Assembly (NCBI GenBank): GCA_902571335.1
Contig: CACGBT010000007.1
Location: forward strand, 1-64,000
Origin: an uncultured Prochlorococcus sp.
GTDB taxonomy: Bacteria; Cyanobacteriota; Cyanobacteriia; PCC-6307; Cyanobiaceae
DNA length: 64,000 nucleotides
Reading direction: 5' to 3'
Position 1 is the first letter of the stretch; each line of letters opens with the position of its first letter. The notes below the pieces were generated by a model. That model was given only the letters and a program-made list of their open reading frames with translations. It had not been told where the DNA came from and did no database searches. This document shows, in pieces, positions 8,372 to 15,945 of the stretch. The translations under genes and the position numbers were made by a program.

Positions 8372-8397
8372 GCATAATTTATCTAGATAAATTATGC
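8372..8397. promoter_or_regulatory. Perfect 26-bp palindrome, candidate operator
   Basis: Half-site GCATAATTTATCT (8372-8384) is followed with no spacer by its exact reverse complement AGATAAATTATGC (8385-8397). It lies 24 bp before the ATG of the operon at 8422. A TATAAA box at 8402-8407 lies just downstream, so the palindrome would overlap the -35 area. No T-run follows, so it is not an ordinary terminator. I infer a dimeric regulator site; the regulator is unknown. Confidence 0.6.
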
Positions 8398-8421
8398 AGA
8401 GTATAAATTTAGGGGGAATTT

Positions 8422-8565
8422 ATGAGTGGAGATTATGAGACACTAGAAATAAATCAACCAAATATCACATATTTTCAGAAACGGACCGAAAATAATACAG
8501 AATGGTTAGATGAATTAATCAACCAAATTGAAAATATGAAAAACAATATATCCAAATCTGCTTAA
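8422..8565 (+). CDS. Hypothetical protein, first gene of the metal/thiol operon (47 aa)
   Basis: ATG at 8422 follows an unusually strong ribosome-binding site (AGGGGGAA). The protein is soluble and acidic (MSGDYETLEINQPNITYF, NTEWLDELINQIENMK) with a C-terminal helix. Its stop TAA at 8563-8565 overlaps the ATG of the next gene by one base, so translation is coupled. No family recognised. Confidence 0.6.
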   Translation: MSGDYETLEINQPNITYFQKRTENNTEWLDELINQIENMKNNISKSA

Positions 8566-8681
8566 TGACAGAAAAAGAGTTGAAGGAATTAGAGAAATTT
8601 GCAAAAGAAAATGGATACAATGACGAGCTAAAAGATATATATTTAAGGGATGTTATTGACAGAAATAAAGAATACGAATGA
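8565..8681 (+). CDS. Hypothetical 38-residue protein of the same operon
   Basis: The start overlaps the previous stop (TAATG) and the stop overlaps the next start (ATGA at 8678). The product is a charged helix pair (TEKELKELEKFAKENGYND). The double overlap is the best evidence that this tiny frame is translated. Function unknown. Confidence 0.6.
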   Translation: MTEKELKELEKFAKENGYNDELKDIYLRDVIDRNKEYE

Positions 8682-8908
8682 GCTCAAATTTTCGACCAAA
8701 CATTTTATTAGCTACAAACATTCTTTTAGTTATTGGTACTTTTGCAATTGCTTTAAAGATTACTCCAATAGCAAAGGTATATCAGGAAAAAAATTTATGT
8801 ATTAAATATTTAAAACATCAAATAGATCGAGAAAAACTTATCAAAAGACTAAAAATAGTTAAACAAGCAAATCCATCTAGTATTTGTGATTCTGTCCTTA
8901 AAAGTTAA
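8678..8908 (+). CDS. Single-span membrane protein with two cysteines (76 aa)
   Basis: Residues about 8-28 form one membrane helix (ILLATNILLVIGTFAIALKI). The following domain holds two cysteines (in NLCIKYL at about 41 and SSICDS at about 70) with helical segments between, and probably lies in the periplasm. It overlaps the gene before it by 4 bp and ends 2 bp before the MauE-like gene. The cysteine pair and the operon suggest a redox or metal-handling role (inference). Confidence 0.62.
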   Translation: MSSNFRPNILLATNILLVIGTFAIALKITPIAKVYQEKNLCIKYLKHQIDREKLIKRLKIVKQANPSSICDSVLKS

Positions 8909-8910
8909 AA

Positions 8911-9363
8911 ATGAAGATTAAGTCATTTACCCCCTTAATTGCAGTCTTTGGTACTTCATTTTTAATAACTATTACATTGCTTAAAAGTTTCCAAATTTAT
9001 ATGGGTATATCAATTTGTCTTTTAGCAATGCTTAAGCTTATGGATATCGAAGCTTTTGGAACAAGTTATAAGAAATATGATTTAATATCTTCTCAATTTG
9101 ATAACTGGAAATATATTTATCCTTTTTGCGAATTATTAATTGGAATAAGTTTTCTTAATTCTTCTCCACCGCCTTTAATTATTGTTATCGCACTAGTATT
9201 AGGAATTTCTGGAATGATTTCAGTATTTAAGGCTGTTTATTTGGATAAATTAAAATTAAATTGTGCATGTATCGGTGGATATGCAAAAACTCCTTTGGGA
9301 GTTATTAGTTTTATCGAAAATCTTTTAATGGCAATTATGAGTTTCTTGATTTTGTTTAAATAG
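8911..9363 (+). CDS. MauE/DoxX-like redox-associated membrane protein
   Basis: The 150-residue protein has four predicted membrane helices and the layout of the MauE/DoxX-like family: MLKLMDIEAFGTSYKKYDL, then YIYPFCELLIGISF, then NCACIGG (Cys118, Cys120) with TPLG. Members supply or relay thiol redox for periplasmic partners, often beside heavy-metal proteins. Cys73 in PFCELL may also take part. Start 2 bp after the preceding gene. The family call is by motif memory, not a search. Confidence 0.7.
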   Translation: MKIKSFTPLIAVFGTSFLITITLLKSFQIYMGISICLLAMLKLMDIEAFGTSYKKYDLISSQFDNWKYIYPFCELLIGISFLNSSPPPLIIVIALVLGISGMISVFKAVYLDKLKLNCACIGGYAKTPLGVISFIENLLMAIMSFLILFK

Positions 9364-9424
9364 CAACTTTATAAATTTTCAATTATGGTTGATTTAAATA
9401 TTCAAAAATAATGTATTAATTGTT

Positions 9425-9943
9425 ATGGCTTCTAATAAAAAATCTAATAAAAAAAGATTTTTAAATACTCTAATTTTTTCTGGAATCCTTTTTACAAATA
9501 TAATTAATCCAAATAAGAGTATTGCTTTAACTCAAGAAATTATAGATATTCCAAAAGTTGTTTCTTACAGATCAGAATCATGTGGTTGTTGCAAAAAATG
9601 GATCAATCATTTAAGAGATAATGGATTAGAAGTTGTTGATAATATTCTTGAAGATGTTTCAGTAATGAAAAACAAATATCAAATTCCCAATAATTTGAGA
9701 TCATGTCACTCTGCTCAAATAGCTAACTATATAGTTGAAGGACATGTTCCGATTGAATCAATCAACAAACTTTTTAGAGAAAAACCAAATATCAATGGGA
9801 TAGCTGTACCGGGCATGCCAATTGGCTCTCCAGGTATGGAAATGCATTCTCACGACTCACACTCTCATGATTATCAGAACTACAAAGTAGTTTCATTTAA
9901 TAAAACTGGCAAAACAAAAATATTTGATAAAATTTCTCATTAA
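9425..9943 (+). CDS. DUF411 metal-binding protein (CopG-like), secreted
   Basis: 172 residues. An N-terminal basic then hydrophobic segment (about 9-35, ending SIALT) is a likely signal peptide or anchor. The DUF411 core is clear: YRSESCGCCKKWINHL with CGCC at 53-56, then SCHSAQI (Cys94, His95), GHVPIESI, and PGMPIGSPGMEM at 129-140. It ends with a His-rich segment HSHDSHSHD (141-149). DUF411 proteins occur in copper-resistance operons. The cysteine cluster, methionines and histidines fit copper binding in the periplasm. Confidence 0.88.
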   Translation: MASNKKSNKKRFLNTLIFSGILFTNIINPNKSIALTQEIIDIPKVVSYRSESCGCCKKWINHLRDNGLEVVDNILEDVSVMKNKYQIPNNLRSCHSAQIANYIVEGHVPIESINKLFREKPNINGIAVPGMPIGSPGMEMHSHDSHSHDYQNYKVVSFNKTGKTKIFDKISH

Positions 9944-9965
9944 TACAAATACTTAATTTAAAATA

Positions 9966-10187
9966 ATGCATATTTTCCTTAGAAATCTAAAATTTTTTAT
10001 TTTTTTATTTTCCTTATTTCTAAATTTCAATAGTTATTTACATGCACATATGAGGGGTACATTTCTTTCTAAAGAGGACGCCGAAAATAGATCTTTAGAA
10101 CTTGGTTGCGAAGGAATACATAAGAACCAAGATAAATGGATGCCATGCAAAAACGAAAAAGAATTTCATATTTATTTGAGGAAATAA
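9966..10187 (+). CDS. DUF3721-like small secreted protein (73 aa)
   Basis: A signal peptide covers residues about 1-27 (hydrophobic FFIFLFSLFLNF, cut near LHA). The mature part has GTFLSKEDAENRSLELGCEG and IHKNQDKWMPCKNE, matching the DUF3721 pattern (GC.G.H ... WMPC). Cys48, His52 and Cys61 are candidate metal or disulfide residues. It follows the DUF411 gene by 22 bp and abuts the next start, so it belongs to the operon. Confidence 0.72.
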   Translation: MHIFLRNLKFFIFLFSLFLNFNSYLHAHMRGTFLSKEDAENRSLELGCEGIHKNQDKWMPCKNEKEFHIYLRK

Positions 10188-10448
10188 ATGGGGAAATTAA
10201 AAACCGATAAAAGAAAAATTCACAGAAAAATAACGGTAATTTCAGCAATCCCTTTACTAATTACTATTTCATCTGGGACTATTTATAGTATTCTTCAGCC
10301 ATTAGGGGTAGATGCTTTTTGGTTAATCAAATGGCATACAGGTAATTTTGGCATTATTAATTTGCAACCTTTCTACTCAATATTCCTTGGTATCGCATCA
10401 ATAATCTCTATAATATCTGGCCTAAGACTATTACAAAAAAGAACTTAG
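10188..10448 (+). CDS. PepSY-associated-type membrane protein (86 aa)
   Basis: The ATG directly follows the preceding TAA. Three membrane helices are predicted (about 17-37, 43-55 and 60-80). His12 in KRKIHRKI and His50 in KWHTGNFG are placed like the heme/metal-ligand histidines of PepSY-associated TM proteins. Likely an inner-membrane electron- or metal-handling subunit. It closes the seven-gene operon. Confidence 0.6.
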   Translation: MGKLKTDKRKIHRKITVISAIPLLITISSGTIYSILQPLGVDAFWLIKWHTGNFGIINLQPFYSIFLGIASIISIISGLRLLQKRT

Positions 10449-10477
10449 ATAAATTATAAGTAAGGCCAAAAATCTAA

Positions 10478-10678
10478 TTAATTAATAATATTTGCTCCGC
10501 CACTGACTAAGAAAATTATCGCTCCTAGTGCCATAGTTGCCACACCCATATAAGGGTATTTCCTAATTCTTGATTTGGTAATAGGAAGCCATGAAATGTA
10601 TCTATCAGATTTATCTAAATCAACTTTTTTTTGTCTAGGTGGCAATCCCAATTCCTCTCTTCTTTTAGCTTCGCCCAT
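10478..10678 (-). CDS. DUF2839 family protein
   Basis: 66 residues beginning MGEAKRREELGLPPRQKK, the signature of DUF2839, with a C-terminal membrane helix (MGVATMALGAIIFLVSG). A cyanobacterial family of unknown function. A second member lies at 12867-13082. Convergent with the operon ending at 10448. Confidence 0.85.
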   Translation of the reverse strand: MGEAKRREELGLPPRQKKVDLDKSDRYISWLPITKSRIRKYPYMGVATMALGAIIFLVSGGANIIN

Positions 10679-10782
10679 AATTTTAAACTTATTTACATAC
10701 CAATATTAAAAATTATGTTCTGAACCTGCGAGTTAATTTTATTTAAAAAATAGGCCTTGTAATAAGGATAAATAATTTAAAT

Positions 10783-10929
10783 TTATTTAGCCTTCTTTAA
10801 ATACAGATTCTTTGTATTTGCCTGATCTGATGTAAATAACAAAATTAATATAGTTCCAACTAGAAATGAAAAAATCATTGTTAAACCAACAACTTCAACC
10901 ATCTCACTAGGCAGATAATTTAGAAACAT
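10783..10929 (-). CDS. Small single-span membrane protein (48 aa)
   Basis: ATG at 10929, TAA at 10785-10783. One helix (VVGLTMIFSFLVGTILILLF) between a polar N-terminus and a basic tail (KNLYLKKAK). No known family. Good hydrophobic profile for a real micro-protein. Confidence 0.5.
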   Translation of the reverse strand: MFLNYLPSEMVEVVGLTMIFSFLVGTILILLFTSDQANTKNLYLKKAK

Positions 10930-11083
10930 AATACATAGATCTCTTATTTTAAATTTAGCAATTGTATTTTTTATGTAAAGTAAGTATTGTTTCTTAAATT
11001 TCGAAAAGAGCTCATTGAGACTTCATATTCTTTACTTATCTCTATGTTCAGAATAAATCTTTACTTATTCCATAAAAATTTTC

Positions 11084-11290
11084 TTACTTAGCTATCCCAA
11101 TTTTCTTAAGCAATTTCAGGTAAGGCAAGGCCCAATTACCAAAGGTAAAAGAAATTGTCGTATTTTTTGTAGTTGGGAATAATGTTTTAGAACGCATAGA
11201 GGCTAATTTAGAGAATTTCTTAATAGTCTCTGCTTCTAAATTATCCATATACAATTTTTTTTGAACACCTCGATCTTTCTTCTGTGGCAA
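11084..11290 (-). CDS. Hypothetical protein, probably longer or 5'-damaged
   Basis: From a TTG at 11290 it encodes 68 residues (KLYMDNLEAETIKKFSKLAS ... FTFGNWALPYLKLLKK). The same frame stays open upstream for about 45 more codons (KLDQVLWFIENYLPQKKD) without ATG or GTG before a stop near 11425. The upstream part looks protein-like, so the true gene was probably longer and has lost its start. Function unknown. Confidence 0.4.
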   Translation of the reverse strand: MPQKKDRGVQKKLYMDNLEAETIKKFSKLASMRSKTLFPTTKNTTISFTFGNWALPYLKLLKKIGIAK

Positions 11291-11562
11291 ATAATTTTCT
11301 ATAAACCATAGGACCTGATCTAACTTTGATTTATTGGTTGAGTTATTAAATTGGTTATTTTTCTTTTTAAAAATGTTTATGTACCTATTTAATCCTAAAT
11401 TAAATTTGCCATTTATATATTTTTAAATCAATAGTAAAAACATCAGAATAATTTTCTTTTAATAATTGAGAATCGGCAAAAGATATATATTTTATTTCTT
11501 AATAAAAAAAGAGGGATCAATCCCTCTCCTTTTGATCAGTTCCAAATAAGAATTTAAATTTT

Positions 11563-11724
11563 TTAGTCTTTCAATTTCATTCCTTTTTGTGTTTGCCTGA
11601 TTCTTTCTTCAAAGACGGATCTTTTGTATGGAATTACTTCTCCATTTTTAGTTGCCAAAAGTTTAGCTATGTGAATCCTATTTGCTCTTTTGATTTTTTC
11701 TCTTATTTGTAAGAGGTTATTCAT
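11563..11724 (-). CDS. Small basic hypothetical protein (53 aa)
   Basis: ATG at 11724, TAA at 11565-11563. The product (LLQIREKIKRANRIHIAKLL, then NGEVIPYKRSVFEERIRQ) is helical and strongly basic, and might bind nucleic acid. Monocistronic. No family known, but the charge periodicity looks real. Confidence 0.5.
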   Translation of the reverse strand: MNNLLQIREKIKRANRIHIAKLLATKNGEVIPYKRSVFEERIRQTQKGMKLKD

Positions 11725-11911
11725 GGTCTTGTGCAGTTAATGAGAATCCCGTTCCCTATTCCCATGTCATGCGTCCAGAATTATAAACTTGGATGAACGT
11801 AAATGAACAATAACACCTCATAAAAAATAACGCGAGAGCAATTTTTACTAATTATTTTCTTAAGAAAAAGACTTTTTAAATTGGAAAAAAAATATTTTAA
11901 TATTGAGTAGA

Positions 11912-12187
11912 TTAAGATAAGAAAATAGTCTGAGAACCATCATTTTTATTCTGAATCACTATTTTTTTATTTGGGAATATATCTGTTAATATTTTCTTCA
12001 AATTTGAATTATCTGAATAAATTTCATTTTCCATATTTTTTGAATTAATTTTCCAATTTTCATCTACAAATAGTTCTTTATCTTCACTTTTTTTTATCTC
12101 AACTGATGTCTTATTTATAATCTTAAGTAACAATTCGGAATCATAATCTCTAAATTCTTCACGGCTCTCTTTGAAATTTTCAATCAT
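11912..12187 (-). CDS. Hypothetical acidic protein (91 aa)
   Basis: Soluble product rich in Glu, Asp, Lys and Asn (MIENFKESREEFRDYDSELL ... KILTDIFPNKKIVIQ). No membrane segment and no recognised motif. Mixed helix then strand pattern at the C-terminus. Probably a real gene of the accessory region, function unknown. Confidence 0.5.
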   Translation of the reverse strand: MIENFKESREEFRDYDSELLLKIINKTSVEIKKSEDKELFVDENWKINSKNMENEIYSDNSNLKKILTDIFPNKKIVIQNKNDGSQTIFLS

Positions 12188-12466
12188 TATTTAAAAATCT
12201 AATGTTTCTAAATCTTGCATTAGAAATCTCAAGAATACAAGGTATTAATTACCTAATAATTTCTTTTAAAATAAAAAATTCTGATGAAATTAAAATATTT
12301 TTTTTGTAAAAAATTTAATTTCAAAATAGTTAAAGAATGATATTTAAAAAGATTAATTAACCATTTAAACCATTTATTTACTTGTTAATTTGCAAATAAG
12401 AGATTCAGGAAAATGGCAAGAATAATTAACAAAAAAATTAGACTTTTAATATAGTTAAACTCAAGT

Positions 12467-12544
12467 ATGATACTGCCATTTATCTTTATGGCTGCATCCT
12501 CATCTATTATTCTTTATGGTGTTTTATTTCTCCTAATAAAATAG
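12467..12544 (+). CDS. Very short hydrophobic peptide (25 aa)
   Basis: ATG at 12467, TAG at 12542-12544. The whole peptide is one membrane helix (FIFMAASSSIILYGVLFLLI). Hydrophobic micro-ORFs arise easily in AT-rich DNA, so support is weak. Confidence 0.25.
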   Translation: MILPFIFMAASSSIILYGVLFLLIK

Positions 12545-12553
12545 CTTTCTAAT

Positions 12554-12688
12554 TTAAGCAGCTAAGTTTTCCTCTGATTCAGACTTAATCATTGCAGCTT
12601 TTTTTAATAAACTAACTACTTCTTTTCTTCCAACCGCATTATGAGCTTGACGCATTATTTCAGCATATTTTTTATTTATGTTTTTCAT
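12554..12688 (-). CDS. Small KKYAE/GRKE-type protein (44 aa), paralogue of 21682-21816
   Basis: ATG at 12688, TAA at 12556-12554. MKNINKKYAEIMRQAHNAVG then RKEVVSLLKKAA forms two charged helices. The protein at 21682-21816 shares the pattern M-K-x-I-x-K-K-Y-A, Q-A-x-N, GRKE, SL-x-K-x-A, and the identical length of 44. Two independent copies of such a short frame strongly support that it is translated. Function unknown. Confidence 0.7.
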   Translation of the reverse strand: MKNINKKYAEIMRQAHNAVGRKEVVSLLKKAAMIKSESEENLAA

Positions 12689-12866
12689 AAATAGTTTTAA
12701 TTTAATTCAAAATTACAGCACAATAAGATGGTGTCAATCGTAAATAAGTCTCATATATTATTTATTTGATTTTTTTTGCATAATAAAAATTTCTCATTTT
12801 TTATCCTTAAAGTTTTTAATTGATGATACAAAGATTCATAAATATCAAAATTAAGAACCATGATAA

Positions 12867-13082
12867 TTAAGCAATATTAAAGGATTTGAAAACATAAAAT
12901 AAACCTCCAATTAAGATCAAAATTGCAGCTCCATAAAAAAGAAAAGGGATAATTGGATATTTATATAATGTAGACCTAACTTTTTGTTGTATTGCTTTTT
13001 TATCAAGTTGAGGCAATTTTATATCTTCAGTTTTTTCTCTAGGCGGAATACCTAAATTTTTTCTTCTCTTTGCCTCTCCCAT
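12867..13082 (-). CDS. DUF2839 family protein, second copy
   Basis: I chose the ATG at 13082 because the product then begins MGEAKRRKNLGIPPREKT, as in the first copy at 10478-10678; a longer frame from 13109 would add nine residues without family support. 71 residues with a C-terminal membrane helix (FLFYGAAILILIGGLFYVF). It follows the gene at 13085 with a 2-bp gap, so the two are co-transcribed. Confidence 0.83.
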   Translation of the reverse strand: MGEAKRRKNLGIPPREKTEDIKLPQLDKKAIQQKVRSTLYKYPIIPFLFYGAAILILIGGLFYVFKSFNIA

Positions 13083-13084
13083 AA

Positions 13085-13315
13085 TTAATACTGAGGAATT
13101 CCCATACATTTTAAATAATTATTATCTGCTAAATCTAAAATTTGATTCCATTCTTCATGAGATGTTTCCAAATTATTTTTAAAATCTTTTTCGAATTTAA
13201 GAATACATCTTTTTTCTATATTTTCTGGAGAATTATAGTTTCTTAAAAAAGTAAAACTCAAATAGGATAATGATGAAAAAATTATAATTACTTTAGCAAT
13301 TCCATAACTATTCAT
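13085..13315 (-). CDS. Membrane-anchored hypothetical protein (76 aa)
   Basis: N-terminal helix (GIAKVIIIFSSLSYLSFTFL) then a soluble charged part with two cysteines (KRCILKFEKDF and YLKCMGIPQY). Possibly a signal-anchored periplasmic protein. It lies directly upstream of a DUF2839 gene with only 2 bp between them. Confidence 0.55.
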   Translation of the reverse strand: MNSYGIAKVIIIFSSLSYLSFTFLRNYNSPENIEKRCILKFEKDFKNNLETSHEEWNQILDLADNNYLKCMGIPQY

Positions 13316-13397
13316 ATCTTAGATGATATTTCCTTATAAATAAATAAGTTACTTTTTGGTTTTATAATTAATTTAATCTATTTAAAACAATTATCAA

Positions 13398-13595
13398 ATG
13401 ATAAATTCGGTAAATTATAACCATTTGCCTATTCAGGATTTGGTTGTTTCAGGGTTAATAATCTTTATAATGTCGACGATTATTGCCAATATTTATGACC
13501 CATTATTAGCAATACTTTATGCATTTGGAAATATACTTAGTCTTACTTTTTTGAGTTGGTTATACCAAGAAACTTGGAGTGATCCAAGTAAATAA
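13398..13595 (+). CDS. Small membrane protein (65 aa)
   Basis: Two hydrophobic segments (about 16-32, VSGLIIFIMSTIIANIY, and 35-53, LLAILYAFGNILSLTFLS) linked by a short turn, then LYQETWSDPSK. Divergent from 13085-13315, sharing an 82-bp intergenic region. No family recognised. Confidence 0.55.
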   Translation: MINSVNYNHLPIQDLVVSGLIIFIMSTIIANIYDPLLAILYAFGNILSLTFLSWLYQETWSDPSK

Positions 13596-13639
13596 AAGCG
13601 ATTAAGGAAAAAAGATTAATATAGATATATATATTTATT

Positions 13640-13753
13640 CTACTTTTGTATTTTTAACTTTGAAGAATACTTTAAATTTACAATGTATGTAGCAACAAGA
13701 GATAATATTAAGAAAAATAATAAGCTCTCTAAAGTAGATTGAGGCATAACCAT
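13640..13753 (-). CDS. Small single-span membrane peptide (37 aa)
   Basis: ATG at 13753 (a second in-frame ATG two codons later), TAG at 13642-13640. One helix (LLFFLILSLVATYIV) then a basic tail (LKYSSKLKIQK). It lies 81 bp downstream of the NRAMP-like gene on the same strand. Function unknown. Confidence 0.4.
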   Translation of the reverse strand: MVMPQSTLESLLFFLILSLVATYIVNLKYSSKLKIQK

Positions 13754-13834
13754 AATTAGTACCAAAAATAATACATTTCTAGAAAAACGAATTCTGAAGA
13801 AAAATCAACCCTTTAATTATTTTTTATTTTCAAA

Positions 13835-15151
13835 TTAATAAATCCCAATCCCAAAGAATGAATTTGCGATAAATAAAAAACTAAATAATGTTAAGAAAAT
13901 TAATCCCATCCAACTTATTGTTTTTAGAAATAATCCATACCTATTTTTAATTGGTACTAATTTGCTATTTATAGTATCCATTGCCATCCAAGCAAATAAA
14001 GGTGCGGTTAGAAAACTTCCCGTCATTGCAGCAAATACAAAATCTTTTACCCCTATACCTCCAGACCTTGCAATAAGCAAAGCTATTAATGATGCAAAGA
14101 TATGTACAATCATCCACAGTTGAAATCTATTTCGCTCTGCCTTGGAATCCATATGTCCAAAATCAGTTCCTCTTAATAAACCTTGAATAGCAGAAATACT
14201 TCTTGGATATGCATCTACACAAGTAATTGTGGTACTAAACATTGCGGCAAATGCTGCAGGTATAATGATCCATTTAGCCCAACTGCCAATGGATTTAGTG
14301 TAAAGGAGTATTAATTTTTGAGCAAAGGAGACTCCACTTCCTGAAAGCATTCCATCGCCCGTACCATACATTGTTATGGCTCCAAGAGTAAGGAAGAAAA
14401 TAGCAGTAACAACAGTTATTACGTAACCGAGATTAAAATCAAATTCTGCTTCACTAATATTTGGTTTATAATTTGAATCTTTTGCTCGAGAAAACATCCA
14501 TAAAGAAGGCCAAACACATAACTCTACTGGGCAAGGCATCCATCCCATTAGGGGGATCAAAAAAGCTAAATTTGTTAACTTCCATGGGCTGATTTCTGGT
14601 TCAAAAAAACTCATATTTAGAGAATCATTTATTGAACCTTTGAATAAAAGCGATAAAACTGCAAATAATGTTAAAAAAGTCAGGAGAGATACTAAAAATT
14701 TTGAAATCCTATCAAGGGCTTTATATTTACCAAGAATTAATATCATTCCAGAAACAATTAGGATTCCTATAGATAAATCCATGGCTGGAAAAGCTGAGAA
14801 AAAGGGAATATTAGTTAAAAGGACACCAGAGACAAAACTTACAGCCGCTATTGTGAAAGTACCTGTAATTAGACTAACTATTAGAAATAAAGGAAGATAT
14901 AAAGAATTCCGCTCTTTGAAACCTTCTAATAATGATTTACCAGTAGATGCTGTAAATCTAGTCCCAACCAACAAGAATGGATATTTTAAAAGATTAGTAA
15001 GAAGGATTAGGCCAACTAATGAAAATCCAAACCTTGCACCAGCAGTAGTTGATGACAATAAATGTGAACCGCCAATAGCCGCTCCAGCTAGCAAAATTCC
15101 TGGACCTAAACTTTTTTGTATTCCTTTTGTTAATTTCATGTCTTTAATCAA
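13835..15151 (-). CDS. NRAMP-family divalent cation transporter, divergent
   Basis: 438 residues with about eleven membrane helices and the overall NRAMP layout (GPGILLAGAAIGGSHLLSST at the start of helix 1; FAAMFSTTITCVDAYPRS late). Canonical NRAMP proteins carry DPGN in helix 1 and a Met-Pro-His motif in helix 6. Here helix 1 reads AAIGGSHLL and helix 6 reads GWMPCPVELCVW, so the metal site is altered. Substrate may be Mn, Fe, Mg or another ion. An alternative start five codons in (MKLTKGIQ) is possible. A 38-residue gene ends 5 bp upstream. Confidence 0.85.
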   Translation of the reverse strand: MIKDMKLTKGIQKSLGPGILLAGAAIGGSHLLSSTTAGARFGFSLVGLILLTNLLKYPFLLVGTRFTASTGKSLLEGFKERNSLYLPLFLIVSLITGTFTIAAVSFVSGVLLTNIPFFSAFPAMDLSIGILIVSGMILILGKYKALDRISKFLVSLLTFLTLFAVLSLLFKGSINDSLNMSFFEPEISPWKLTNLAFLIPLMGWMPCPVELCVWPSLWMFSRAKDSNYKPNISEAEFDFNLGYVITVVTAIFFLTLGAITMYGTGDGMLSGSGVSFAQKLILLYTKSIGSWAKWIIIPAAFAAMFSTTITCVDAYPRSISAIQGLLRGTDFGHMDSKAERNRFQLWMIVHIFASLIALLIARSGGIGVKDFVFAAMTGSFLTAPLFAWMAMDTINSKLVPIKNRYGLFLKTISWMGLIFLTLFSFLFIANSFFGIGIY

Positions 15152-15156
15152 ATGAT

Positions 15157-15273
15157 TTAATTTAATTTTTGAGCCCTTCTAAACTTATTTTTTAATACTC
15201 TTTTTTTAAACGCAACATCAGATAATGAGTGAAAAATAAAAAGAATAATTAGTAATCCTATTCGTACTTTCAT
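15157..15273 (-). CDS. Small hydrophobic-basic peptide next to the transporter (38 aa)
   Basis: ATG at 15273, TAA at 15159-15157, 5 bp before the start of the NRAMP-like gene. An N-terminal helix (VRIGLLIILFIFHSLSDVAF) is followed by a very basic tail (KKRVLKNKFRRAQK). The tight spacing suggests co-translation with the transporter, as a subunit or leader peptide (inference). Confidence 0.5.
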   Translation of the reverse strand: MKVRIGLLIILFIFHSLSDVAFKKRVLKNKFRRAQKLN

Positions 15274-15300
15274 AAGATATCTCCTTCAATTACGCTTTTA

Positions 15301-15417
15301 TCAGATATTTATTTTGTATTCAACCTCTTTTCTCCATAAGATCCTCAAAAACCTATCTAAAACATCTAATTCCTTTTTATCAAAACTTTTTATTTCCTTT
15401 TTATTATGTTTTTGCAT
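15301..15417 (-). CDS. Small charged peptide (38 aa)
   Basis: ATG at 15417, TGA at 15303-15301. The product (KKEIKSFDKKELDVLDRFLR, then ILWRKEVEYKINI) is one long amphipathic helix. 27 bp upstream of the 38-residue membrane peptide, same strand. Function unknown. Confidence 0.45.
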   Translation of the reverse strand: MQKHNKKEIKSFDKKELDVLDRFLRILWRKEVEYKINI

Positions 15418-15508
15418 AACTTATTACTTAAGTATTTCAACTTTAAACTGAGCTAAAAAAAACACAATAAGCAAAACTTCTTAAAACTCAAGGTAGTTTG
15501 GATCGTTT

Positions 15509-15901
15509 TTAATTTGATATATATTTTTCTGCCCTTCTTAAGGCTTTTATTGCTCCTCTATAATCAAGATTTTTTAATTTTTCCTGACTTTTACGTTCCA
15601 ACATTTTCACTATTTCATTTATCTTTATTTCATTAATTTTCAGTTTATGATCGAATATAAGATCAAATTTTGAGCAATACAAACTAGATAATTCTTTTCT
15701 ATATTCTTGAATCATTTTTTCATCACACGATTTAGATTTCAATATTGCATTAGCTTTAATTTTATCGTCTAAAGCGCCTTTAAAATTTCCTCTTTTAAAT
15801 TTATTTTCACTTGATCTAGTTAGCTTGATAAGATTTTCCAATATCAATCTCCCAGAATCTTCCATTTTTTTATGCTGACCTAATATCAATCCTAACAGCA
15901 T
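15509..15901 (-). CDS. Helical hypothetical protein, TPR-like end (130 aa)
   Basis: Alpha-helical and basic. Segments KRGNFKGALDDKIKANAIL and LKNLDYRGAIKALRRAEKY have the spacing of tetratricopeptide-type helix pairs (G.(F/Y).GA....A...), so a protein-interaction role is plausible. No signal peptide. No family assigned. Confidence 0.55.
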   Translation of the reverse strand: MLLGLILGQHKKMEDSGRLILENLIKLTRSSENKFKRGNFKGALDDKIKANAILKSKSCDEKMIQEYRKELSSLYCSKFDLIFDHKLKINEIKINEIVKMLERKSQEKLKNLDYRGAIKALRRAEKYISN

Positions 15902-15945
15902 TAAGAAAAAACGAATTCATTTTTAATAATCAAATAAATAACTAA

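Noticed and set aside
14640-15155. 171-codon plus-strand frame opposite the NRAMP-like gene
   Set aside because: Antisense to a well-supported membrane carrier; basic, low-complexity product typical of a reversed hydrophobic gene.
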